NCBI GenBank assembly: GCA_028554755.1
Contig: JAPTOF010000016.1
Location: 7,477,001 to 7,541,000, forward strand
Direction: 5' to 3'
DNA from: Cordia subcordata
Lineage: Eukaryota > Streptophyta > Magnoliopsida > Boraginales > Cordiaceae
DNA length: 64,000 nt
This document shows, piece by piece, positions 50,331 to 62,242 of the stretch. The notes below the pieces were generated by a model. That model saw only the letters and a list, made by a program, of their open reading frames with translations. It made no database searches and had not been told where the DNA came from. The position numbers were made by a program, and so were the translations under genes. The first letter of the stretch is position 1. The number at the start of each line of letters is the position of its first letter.

Positions 50331-52271
50331 TAAGTAATCCATCGTGTCGAGAACCAAAAAAAAAAAAAAATCCTTTTAATAACTGCGTGTATGATCTCCT
50401 CCTACACGGTGGGGCCACTGTATTTGTAGTTTTCAATTCCAAGAGACGTATACATGATCAGAAGAGAAAATGAAGGGTTAATGGTGTACGTATATGGGGG
50501 ATATGATCCTAAGCGTTATGCTTGTAGGCATGCATATATATATGTAAGATAGCATATATATGTGGGATTGTGAAAAACAACAAAGAAAATAAAGGATAAG
50601 ACTCAACCGAGGTGAACAGAGGAAAGCATATTTGAATGATGAGGCGTCGACGTGTATGATGCACGACAACTGTTTTTATCCACGTGTATAGGCCACGTTT
50701 ACACTTTGCGTTTCGTGGTTCAAAGTGGGCGCGATAAATCTTGACGTGTTGAGCACACACATTAACCCTGGCATGAATGAAGATTCAAACGAAAACATAC
50801 GTGAAAAATAAATATTCTAACGAGTTAGACCTCTATTTCCGGATAACGTTGGTTTAACTGCATATTTTTAAAGAAAGTTTTTCAAGGTTAGCATAATTAC
50901 TCCAATAGATGATATATAGCTATACTCTTTTTGGGAGTATATATAGTTATACTCGGAAGTAAAATATCATGGGGCTTAAATAATATTATTGCTGAAATAT
51001 AATAGCTTTTTGTGAAGGCTTGAAAGAGGCAATTAAGAAGGCTTGTTTATTCTTGAAATTGAATTAGACTCATAAGTCCTCAATCATTCGATCAAAGAAA
51101 TGGGATGGATCAACATTTGGATCCTGCTCTACTCTATATTGAGGATGTAGAAGGATGATGAATGTCAAAGTTTTGAACATATGCATATCTACCGAGAAGT
51201 CAACAAAAGCATAAAATAACTCGCTAATTTTGGACTCTCCTTCATGCCTGACACATATTATCGAAAATCCTCCTGATGTAGTTAACGTGTTTTTGAACAA
51301 TTACGCTCAAAGGATCTTATTACGTAGAAAGACTCTCGTCTAAAACGGTGTAACTTCCTAAAAAAAAATTGTGGGGCTAATATGTGGCAAATGTTAAGTT
51401 AGACATTTTAATCAATTGGGTGGAAACGCCTTAGGGCTGACTCTGACGTATGAACTATGGGCTTTTCAAGAAAAGATAACGTACGGCATGATATCTGGCC
51501 CATACTCGATTGTATCTCCAGCATCAATCTAGGCTCGAGTGCACCGCAGTTGAGCCAATGGAGCCCATAAAGCAAGTCTTTTTTATTTGCAAAACTTGAT
51601 CACAAACTTTTAATTTGTAGGAGATAACAAAACAGAAACCCAACTTCTAAATTTTATTCTTATTATGTTACTCACCTCTTGTGTAAGAGGTTTGAGATCA
51701 ATTCTCATTATATATTATACGGTTATAAACTCCTTGAGTCGAAAAGATTTACTCTTACTTTTGTGATTGTGTAAGGAAACTAAGAAGAAAACCTCAAAAC
51801 CATCATGTTTTGTATAGAGGTGTGCTTCTTTACCTTCTTTTTTAAATAACACAAAAAAGACTTAACCTCTTGAGAAAATCCAATGGTTAAACTCTTAATT
51901 TATATAGTGATACTCTAATGTTTAGTTCTATATATTCTTTCCAAGCTTATTTTTACTCTCAACATTTTCCTGCTCATGTCTTTCAATTCTTGCTAAATGA
52001 TAATGGAGAACAAGACATATCAGTATAAGTGATTGAATATTATTGTTTGTATGTATAATACAAGATCATGTTTCGGGCAAATGATACACAAAATTTACGG
52101 AGATTGCCTGAAAGTGTAATCCTTTTACATACTTGGTAAAATATCATCAAATTCTGAAGTTAAAAACAGAAAACCAAAAAAAAAAAAAAACTTTTAATTT
52201 ACAGTTGTATCCTATATATATAAAAATTGAACATTAACTATTAGAACGGTCAAGAAAAACCCTAGAATGAT
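50331..52271. other. Intergenic DNA, no gene recognised
   Basis: Mostly AT-rich. A minus-strand frame at 51070-51300 (76 codons) has fairly normal composition but no motif I recognise; it may be a gene fragment. Confidence 0.35.
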
Positions 52272-53022
52272 TAAGGTCGTGTTCGACAACAACTTTTTAA
52301 GTAGCTCAGTCAAAACGCTATTTTTCCAAATTATTGCTATTTGGTAAACTAGTGTTTCAAATAACTTTTTAGATAACTTTAGCGTTTCAACTAACATTTC
52401 TCAAAAGCTACAAATTTTGATTTTTCAACTAACTTTTAGCTTTTCATTATTTTTTTAAATAATTCCACCATTTCTTCAATTTTTTGACAATTTTATTATT
52501 TCTCCAACCCCTCTCTATATTTTTACCTTTTCTTTCACAAATACAAATAAAAATAACATAAAAATGAATTTCAAATTCTATATAATCAATATTATTGAAA
52601 AGTATAAGTTTTATTAGTATTTTTTTGAAATAGTTTTGAATCTATTCAAATTAATTTCTATAATATTGATACAAATATTTTATTTAAAAAAAGTAGTTAT
52701 ATTTAATATTAAAATATGATTATAAAAATAAATATCTAACTACAAAATATATTATCTTATTCTTATGATAGTAATAATAGTTATAATTATCATAACAACA
52801 GCAATAATAATAATAACATGATATTAGTATCATTTTACGTCATTTTACATTCATTAGTTAATCTAACAGCTAATTTTACAAATCATATCTTATTCAATTA
52901 ACTAGTTAAACAGTTATGAACTAATAACCAAAATACTACAACTATTAATTATTCAAACAGCTATCAACTACTCGAATAACTATCAATTATATTAACAGTT
53001 AATTTTGTCAAACAGGCCTTAT
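52272..53022. mobile_element. hAT-like MITE (about 0.75 kb)
   Basis: Left TAAGGTCGTGTTCGACAACA pairs with right GTCAAACAGGCCTTA (reverse complement TAAGGCCTGTTTGAC). The interior is AT-rich and rich in AGCTAACTTTTAGCTTTT-like and ACAGCTA motifs, as in non-autonomous hAT elements. There is no transposase. The borders are approximate. Confidence 0.5.
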
Positions 53023-53564
53023 AAGTAGAAACAGGTTTCAACTTTTTATTTTTGTATAAAGAAAACTGCGTATTCAGATCTTCTAGAAGGATTCTTGGAG
53101 CCCCCAGCCTGGAAGAATTCAGCCAACAGCAAAGCTTTGCCTACTCTTGTTTTACCAACCTCTACAGTGGACTAGTCCCCACCCCACATCACAGTCCAGA
53201 AGGCCAACCTCATCTGCTTCACTAAATATTCATTTTTCCTAACCCCACTCATGTATAGGTCAACTTTTAAGCTGTATCGCATTTGCTTCCCCTCTTGATC
53301 CTCTTCTGAGCTGGTGGAGTGGTGGACCATCACCACGACCTCGAATATATAAATCAAACCAAATCGAACCAAGTGGAGATAGGTTAGCTTACTGAGAGTA
53401 CTAGCTCATAAATCAGCATTTTAAACTGACCAAACTTAACCATTTTCTGATTGGGTTGCAGTTGGTATTGGACCATTTCCTTTGTGCAAGAGATGGATCG
53501 GACATGATGTGATGGACCAAATATGCAGTTAAGTATTAATAAGCTTTAACATTTGCTACTCTCT
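53023..53564 (-). other. Probable RBOH 3' UTR and downstream flank
   Basis: Less AT-rich DNA after the RBOH stop codon, with no other gene signature. It is probably mostly transcribed 3' UTR on the minus strand. Confidence 0.4.
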
Positions 53565-56500
53565 TTAGAAATGCTCTTTATGGAATTCGAATTTCGTGGT
53601 ACCCTTTTGACTATACTCATAGCAAAGACTGTTCAGTTCTTTGGCCAACACTTTTGCGCCACAATAGAATACCCCTGCTCAATAAAACCAAAATCATGCC
53701 AGTGACAAAAAAACTCTCAATTCTCTAATTATTTAAACTTACGGAAAAATCTTCCATTCAGTAAACATTGCGGTTAAAAGAAGGAAGAAAATGCACACTT
53801 ACCTATTGTAGCATTGGCATGCTTGCTGCAAAGTTTTGAAAACACTTTCTTCCACACAGGCCTTGCAAAATGGGTCCTCACCTGTTAAAATCAGAAGCAG
53901 TGTATGAAATGCATCAGCAAAACAAGATTGTCCACTAACTTAAAGCACACAACCATTTGGGGACCATTTGTGGGGGAAAAAAGTGAAGAGAGAATAAGAG
54001 AACAATCAAGAGAAAGAACAAATAGATGGATCATAGTATCATACCCTGGTGCCAGATACAATATCAACACCATTTTTAGCATGATTAAGAGCCTGGACCA
54101 TGGTGATGAGAGCCGAACGCGCATCCCCTTCCTCATACACGCTGGTTAAGTAATTATGCATCTCAATCACACCCTAAAGATTCATCATAGGTAACAAATC
54201 AGTAGAATTTTCAAGTGACCCCGGAAATTTTCAAGTATCTTATTTTCGTGCAATTTACAGGGCTCAACAAGCAATCAAACATGTTAAATTACCCTTTGAT
54301 CAAGCTCAGCAACTTCATTCATTACCCCTTTGAACCAATCAAATGATCCTTGCTCCCTTGTCACCCAATAGAAGTAAGCATTTGTAGTTCTAAGCATTTT
54401 CTTCCTCCTTGGGGACACCTTGTCCACAGAGGGAGTCTTGTTGTATATCACACCCTGGTCCGAATGCCTACTATAATCTGAGAGAGAATCCTGAAAGCAT
54501 GAAAATGAGTTCAAGTTTTCTTGGGAATTGGGATGTTAGAACCAAGATAAAACAGTGAAAGATAAAGATAAACAATACAATATTTAACATAATTTGGTCT
54601 TGCGTGTACATCCACAAGCAAATAAGAGGACTCCATTATGAACAAATCAATACATCATGGAGAGAAGGCATGGGCTGTGTCGAGCTCTCCTTGCTCAAGG
54701 TCTCACTCTTTGTCCCATGCAACTTGTTTATTACAATAAGCTATATTTACAGATTACAAAGAAATGCAAATATCTAATTCTCCAAAGGAACAGCACTCTT
54801 AATTTAGCTAAAACTAAGATCAGTAATGCCCATATCCCAAGGTGCCCATTCAGAATATAGGTCAAAACCTACACGTTCATTAGTGGGAAAGAAAAATAAA
54901 CAACTGAACATTAAAATCACATTTCTCAAATTGATACTAAATGACATGATTTATCTAATGAACCCCATTATTTTGCAGACAGGATATGTTTTACTTACTG
55001 CAAGCTCCTCCATCTTGACAATGTTGTTGAGCAAATCTTGCAGTATACTTATAAAAGGCGTAGCTCCAATGCCAAGGCCAACAAGCAGCAATACATCATA
55101 TTTTCGATAGTCCTGTGCCGGAGCTCCATATGGTCCGTCTATTAATAGCTTTGGCAAACTGAGATGAAACAGCAACTTTCAAATGCCAATGGCAATAATA
55201 ATCTTCGACAAAATACTCAACCAGAAAAGAGGAAATAGTAAAGTTAATTTATTCAATTATACCTTTTCTTGGTGGTTTCATCAGCTCTAAGCAGCCCGCT
55301 TTTCCCTGCTAATGGAGGCTCACAGGCCTCTGAGAACACTCTCTTGAGTTCTTGTGTCCAGTCACCGAGCTGCCGGATATGAATGCTAAGGTAATCATCC
55401 CCTGGTGCTGATGTTATGGAGAACGGATGCCTGGTTTATGTGCAAGCTTTAAAATTAGTGTATATGATATATCATCTAGAAACATCGTATTCTCATCTCT
55501 ATATTAAGCACCAAGTAAGTCGAGGGCATGTGTCTAAGGCAGGGGATCAGGTCGTGAGCTGCATTCAACCTCATTCGTTACTGTTGGGACATCCCGGGGA
55601 TACATGGGACTAATGTACTTGGTAGTGAACTGTTTTGTGAAATTAAATATACAAAATCTTGGATATGTTCACTATGACTTACCACTCAAATGGAGAAACA
55701 GCAGGGCACTGGACAAACATGTACTGTCCACTCTTGTATCGGAATTGAGGAGGTTTAGACATTTGCAATGTGAGAACATTTCCAGGATAAATTGCAACCT
55801 GCACAGGTGATTGGGAAAGAAAAAAAAAATGCAAGTGTAAAGGGCTCGTTTGGATTGACTTTTTCTAAAAATGCTCCTTCTAATATATATGCTAACCTTA
55901 AGAAGCCGAACAGGGTAGAAGCCAGAGCGGAAGAATCTAAGAATCCTTTCCCCTGCATAGAGAAGCACAGGAACAGCAAGATACATCCAAGTCTGCAAGC
56001 AAAACTATCATATGATAATGCATTTGAACGCGCACTTTTTGGAAGTAATGAGGAGAAGAAGGAAGGATTCAGGAGTTTATACCGTCAGGAGGTACCAATG
56101 GTGCACCATATAAAGGAAAATGCCATGGATGACTAGCAAGATGTAGACAATAACAAATAGATGGTGCGAGTACCAGAAGGCATTGAAGCCAGTAAGCCTA
56201 TCGAAAGGCTTGGGCAACTTAACCAGGCTCCGCCTGAACCACCGCGTTGCCAGCGTGAACGCGACGGCCATCAAGATCACCATCAAGATTCCAGTCACAC
56301 CCTCGATTCCTCTAACAAGGTCTGTGTATTTGAGCTTGTGTTGGCCAAAATCATCACTCAGATAACGCTCGTACTCATCATCATTTGCATTAACGAGCCT
56401 TGGAAAATCACAGGCAATGTGGTTACCAGCATGGAGTATGACACCAACCAGAATGGCAGCAGCAATTGTCTGCAGGATCATTAGGAAATCGTTCAACAAA

Positions 56501-59500
56501 AATCAACTTTTGCACCTTTATTCATCAAGCCATCAATATTTTCTTCATTTTAATTTAATTTAAGCAAAGCCAAAGGTCAATAATATAATACTTATAATGA
56601 TCCAGAATTGATCTAAAAAATTTCTTGCACTAAAGATGAGAAATCTATCACTAGACCCACTAGGTTGTGTTAGCTATCCATACTTTTTCAAGGATCAAGT
56701 ACCCAATTTCACTTCTTGCATTGATATTGATTAGCAGTGGTTAATCTAAAATAGTAAATTTTCGATAATTGGTGCTAACATGAAATTTTGAACCATTTTA
56801 TTAGCATAAAGAAAAAATCTTTGCACTAGAGAAGGCAAAAAGAAAGCAATTGTTTATTTCTTTTTATTTGTCAAAATTCGATTTTCTATGATTGACAAAG
56901 GAAAAAAAAAAGGAAAATATTTTAAGCAAAAGATAGAAACACTACGCTGCGTTTTCCTTTTTTTTTTATCCTCCTCATCATGAAATCACGAACATAACAA
57001 TCTTTTTTCTTATTATTCATTTTCAAAATATTTTTAAATCGATTATAAGTTGTTTTCTTCTTCTTAAACCAATTATTGCTGGACTTAGATTCTCTCCTAT
57101 ATTTTATTTTGTCTAACATATAGAAAAGATAATTTCAACCAAACTAATCTTAACTTTTTATTTCAAAACAAAAAGGAAGGAAGAAAGAAATTGATAAGAA
57201 CAAAATTAAATTTTGAACTAAAAGGTCCAAACTAATATAATCTTATCCAAATAATTGAGATTATAACTTTTATCATGTAATAGGGAGAATAAAAAATAAG
57301 AGAAAATTCAAGTCCCTCCTTTAGAAGGCAGATTTTAAGTTCTTAATCATACAGGGTTACGGCAACATGAACCGAATCATTGAATGTGTTGATTAAATAA
57401 CGGCAAATACTTTTCCAATCAATATGAAATAAAAGTCAACATTTGCTGCTACTCCAGGAAAACAAGGAAACCAATTATTAGCTAGTCCACGTACTCGTGT
57501 AGGTAGTGCCTAAGATAAACTTATCAGGCTGGCTTATTCATAAAGTCATTTTAATGGGACCAAGAAAGCATATACAAAAACTTAAAGACACAGCCATGTG
57601 AGGGGGAAAAAAAAAAAACCCAAGAATGGTGAATGAATCTACCTTGTGAAAGTTGATGTTGTCACCAAAGGGGATAAGATATCCCAACCTGGTGGACCTC
57701 AGCCATGTTATGGTGTTCCTGCACACAGGCAATAACACGATCGCCATGTTGAACTTGAGCGTCTCAGCCGCGCCCTTAGCAGTGAGAAGACAATAGCCCA
57801 TGACTTTGAATGCGTTCTTTTGTTTGTATTGGAAGAATTTCCAGAGAAATAAGCCAATCATTATTAGAATCCAGAGTGTAATAACCCAAAGTCTTCTCCA
57901 ATTCTCTTGCAAGTAGTAAATGAAGTGTGTGCTCAATCTTTTTATTCTACTTTTTTTCCTTAAACCTTGCAGGTTTTGGCTCAAAGCTTGGCTTGTGTAG
58001 CTTAGTGCTTGACTGTAGTTTAGATATGTGTCCTTCTGTAGCAATAGTGTTTCCAGCTGCCATAGCTGCGCATTGTCGTAATGACTATTAACATAATAAA
58101 TAAATATACTAATATTCTCTTGATATATTTAAATTTTTAGATAAATTAATAATTGATCTATCACGATATCAGAATCTAGAAATAAAATAATTTCTAATTC
58201 AAAATTCACCGCCATCCATTATGCAAATTTTCAAAAATTATGCTACGCGTGAGGGGGCGTGTCAACTTATGGCCCTATGCCATAATAATATGTATTTACA
58301 TAGTTACACTACCACGAGCAAGGGGGTATGCCATAATATTATGTATTTGCCTACATACGCTACCACGAGTGGTATCAACGATGATGACCTGTGATACATG
58401 AAAAAATATTGATTTGTGATTAGTGTTATATTATTACAACATAAATCTGCACCCATGAGTGACATGGGCAATCGAGTTGACTGTCATATTTCAGTGCTCA
58501 AAACACGCAGTGGAATGCCAAGAAAAGTGAAAGTCTCACATGGGAAGCCAACAATAGATGTCTGTACCACAACATGGTCCTACGGTACCTTCTAGCTAGT
58601 CATGATGAAAAATCTTAGTTCTAGACAAGAGGAAACTGCATATTACTCTTATACTCTAATTTATGTGTATTATATTAAAATTAATTAATTATTTTTTTTC
58701 TTTAACTTATGTGTATAATATCCTTGTAATATCAAAACTAACTAATTACACTTTTGAAGTTCCTAAAAGTGCACAAAATATCCTCTGAAATATATGACAG
58801 CAAGGGATATTTTGCACACTTTTAAAAATTTTAAGGAGATAATTAGTTAGTTTTGATACTACAGGGAGTATGGTGCGCATAAATCAAAGTATAGGAAAAT
58901 AATTGACTAATTTTGATATTTCAGAGAAATATAATGTAAATAAGTCAAAGTACAGGTACCATGCAATTTATTTTCTTGACAATCATAAGAAACCCTAATC
59001 CCTTTTTCTAATTCTAACACGAGGCGAAAATCAAAACAACTAATAGGACTAAGCCATGTGTGCAATCATTTCACTCTATCTATCTATCTCATGCAAAAGA
59101 GTAACCCTAGAGTTTCTTGGGCTTCTTTAAACATCTATGTTAACTTTGGTCACGAATGTTGCGGAATAAAAACTTAAGAAAAATATTACTTGAACTATTG
59201 ACCCAAAACTTAAGAAAAATATATATGTATAAAAAAAAATAATACAGATATTGATGCAGTCAGGGTGTCTTTCGTCATCCAACTACTGACTTTTGAAATT
59301 ACAGTTAGTCCAAGGCAACAATAAATTTAGCTGCAAACATTTCAAAACGATGTATTTTGTCATTAATTAATTAATGATAAAATTAAATATAATATTTGAA
59401 ATGTAAGTCGTATACTCTTTGAGAAATTTTGCAAAGCTTTGAAGTGTCATGCAAGCAACGAAATGATAATGAATGATTAAGCCTACTCAGCGACAATAGG

Positions 59501-61723
59501 TGAATGGGTGGGTCCTACGTACAAACCTCAATGTATCCAAGTCCTTCAGTGTCCAACTCTTCCATGATCAAAGCTGCATATTCTTCTGCCTGCTCTTTTA
59601 ATCTTGATAACTTGTTTGCTGATGCACTTAGCATGATAATCTGCATATAAAAGGAAAATAATTACACAAAGAAAGTGGTTAAAAATATTTTCTCTTTCGA
59701 GTTTGTAATTATTGGACTGTTTTATTGGTAACAATATTTTAAAAACAGCATCGTAATAGTTACAGTTAATTTTTCATATATTAAGTAAAATCATAGTAAG
59801 CAAACGAAAAAAATACATGCCCCCACCAACCCCATTAGAAAAAATGACATAATATATATTTCAAATGATGAAAGTAATTTTTTACTACATAAAATAATTT
59901 CCCCAAACGCCCCATTAGAAAAAATGACATAATATTTCAAATGATGAAAGTAATTTTTTACTACATAAAATAATTTCCCCAAACAAGTTGCAATTTAGTG
60001 ATTGTTTGAACATGCGTGAAGGATATAGATTGTTGAGCGCCAGCTTTTTGCTATCCGAATGTTTTATAAGTTGTTTAAACAAAATGGAACATCAGGCGTA
60101 GAAGAAAGCTCAGCTAATGCAAGGCATTATGTATTTTAATTTTCGATTAGTTAGGTTCAGAATTTTCCAATCTGTAGAAGTCACCACCAACCCTATTCAC
60201 CTAACCAAATATGATATCATTTAATCTATAATTTCTCTTATAACGTTATAATGAACCAAAAAAAACTATTATAACGAACGAATCTAAGTGATAACATTAT
60301 GATAAAAACTAAAAAAAAAACTGTTATAATGAACGAATCTAAGTGAAAGTTATATATAGCAGCATAATCATAACAAACATGCATTAACAATAAGATTTCA
60401 TGTCTGCCCATGAATAGTATGACTAGCTAATATTTTCTCCATTGCGTAAAGTCATATACTTCTGCACCAGAAGCGGTCAAACGCAATATTTTTCAGGTCA
60501 CAGGATGTGATATATAGACTTAAATATTTTATGTATGTAGTACATAGTACTATATGATTAGTACAAAAGTTTCAAATAAGCAAGTGAAAATTAATTATAA
60601 TGTAATTAATGAAAAAAAAAATGAAGCAATTATATATGAAAAATACCAATATTTCTTTTTCTTTTATTTACCTCTTTCACTTCCTCTTCATTGATTCGAC
60701 CATCTTCATTCTTGTCCACCCTGTAAAAAGAAAAGTAATAATATACTTAACTTCGAAGTGACCCTATAAAATAATAAATTTTTACTGTACTTTACGTACG
60801 TAATTAATTAGTAAGATTAATTATTTGCTAGCTAGATTATTAAGTTTACTTATGTTGTTACATGTCAAAAAATATTTGCAGCCGGGAATCAAAGCTTTGA
60901 TCTGTGATTTGGGACCAAAATTCGGAAAGCTCATCCTTGCTAATTTTGTCCACCTTCAATCTTTTTCTTCTGCTCAATGCATCAAATAATTCTAACGCAA
61001 ACTCTTTCGACTCCTTCATGCCTAAAGAAAATTAAATATATATATATGAATCAATAAACATTAAAACAACAAAAATTCAATAAAATTATTATTGTGATTA
61101 GTGCTACCTATGCATTGTGCGAAATCGGAGCGGTTAATGTAACCATCTTTCGAAAGCTTTTTGAAATTGTTTAGAACTTCATTCCACGCATCTGCGCCGT
61201 TGGTTTTTTGGCTGATGAATCTCAGCCCTCGAAGAGCTTTCTGCGCTCCGGAGCGTGTCCGATCAAGTTGAGCTCTTTGCCTACGCATTGCGCGAGCAGC
61301 CAATGCCGTGTCCAAGCCGTTTCCGCCGCCGGCCGACGACGGCGAAGCATGGCTGTGGCTCCACGGAAACCTCCGCAGCTCCTGCGAGAGCTGCCTGGCT
61401 TTCGCCACGGCCTCCGCTTTCAGCTCCTGAGAGAACTGCAGCAGCCTGTTCGACGAGCTCCGCCTGATCATCGGCGACCTCGAAGCCGACGCTGACCCAG
61501 AACCCAACGGAGTATCGACGCCGTCATTATTGTTGTTATCGTCTATTTTGATCACCGTTGCTGGCTCGACACTTCGGAGGATGATAGTGTCATCATCTTG
61601 AAGATCAATCGTCACCTCCACAAACTCCTCGCCGGAGTCAGTTTCCGCCGGCGATGATCCCCCGCTCATTTCCGGCAGAGTATCCGACGCCCACCGGCGT
61701 TCATGCCTCCCAAAACCTCTCAT
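53565..61723 (-). CDS. RBOHF: Respiratory burst oxidase homolog (NADPH oxidase), RBOHF-like
   Basis: Plasma-membrane NADPH oxidase producing apoplastic superoxide; 934 aa. Minus-strand exons: 61723-61108, 61021-60862, 60720-60672, 59640-59527, 58065-57643, 56469-56083, 55992-55897, 55798-55683, 55430-55263, 55158-54999, 54490-54293, 54173-54045, 53881-53803, 53674-53565; all GT-AG, total divisible by three. The N-terminal regulatory region has [14 protein letters not shown] and RTRSGAQ (S158, matching the position of the SnRK2/OST1-phosphorylated Ser in Arabidopsis RBOHF). It also has a degenerate and a perfect EF-hand ([12 protein letters not shown], about 261-272). Membrane helices begin near 372. 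Haem-ligand candidates are H453/H467 and H556/H569, with the 14 and 13 spacing of NOX2. FAD motif HPFSITSA is at about 655, and NADPH motifs DGPYGAP and GLGIGATPF at about 717-745. The C-terminus is KFEFHKEHF. All key residues are present. Assignment to RBOHF rather than another RBOH is by overall similarity. Confidence 0.96.
55844..55880. mobile_element. Solo MITE terminus in an RBOH intron
   Basis: GGGCTCGTTTGGATTGACTT followed by TTTCTAAAAATGCTCC lies in the 98-bp intron 7. It matches the terminus that reads GGTTCGTTTGGATTGACTTT (minus strand) at about 5602-5621. Only one end is present; an excision or deletion remnant is likely. Confidence 0.5.
58631..58967. mobile_element. Foldback MITE in RBOH intron 4
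   Basis: Arms share, in reverse complement, TGTACTTTGACTTAT-like ends, AATATCAAAA(C/T)TA(A/G)(C/T)-type blocks and TGCACAAAATATCC, meeting at a centre near 58790. No transposase. It lies wholly inside the intron between exons 4 and 5. Confidence 0.65.
59831..59984. repeat. 80-bp tandem repeat in RBOH intron 3
   Basis: Two units starting at 59831 and 59911 (CCCATTAGAAAAAATGACAT to ATAAAATAATTTCCCC) differ mainly by one ATATAT step. Confidence 0.9.
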
Positions 61724-61833
61724 TTTATATAGAACAACAAAGAGAAACTATAACATTTGGAAGAAAGCTAAAAACTTATACACAGAGAGAAGAAGATACC
61801 ATCACTCGATATAGTACACAAAACTCCCGTTAT

Positions 61834-61836
<3 letters not shown>

Positions 61837-61868
<32 letters not shown>
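61837..61868. repeat. (AT)n microsatellite upstream of RBOH
   Basis: A TA run about 115 bp upstream of the RBOH start codon, in the probable 5' UTR or proximal promoter. Length variation here could affect expression, but the sequence does not show this. Confidence 0.85.
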
Positions 61869-61870
<2 letters not shown>

Positions 61871-62195
61871 AGGGAAGTTTAAAAGGAGGAGTGAAGTGAA
61901 GTGGTCATACGCGGAGGAGAGAATCTAAAGAGAAAAAGGCATACATGTAACGCGTATATAAAAGAAAGAGAGGAGAATGATAGATAGAAAGAGACAAGGG
62001 GCAAACAATTATAGGATATTATTGTCTTGGTGCATTTGTGTTTTTATATGTATTCTGTATTCAAATGCTGTTCGATGAATAGTGACATTTCCTCGAGAGT
62101 CTAAGGGAATGAAGTTCCTCATCTGTTGTTTTCTTCAGAGTAACTATGTGTGCTTGTGGTGTAGCTTTCTATTACCATTTTTATACATGTTTTAT

Positions 62196-62242
<47 letters not shown>

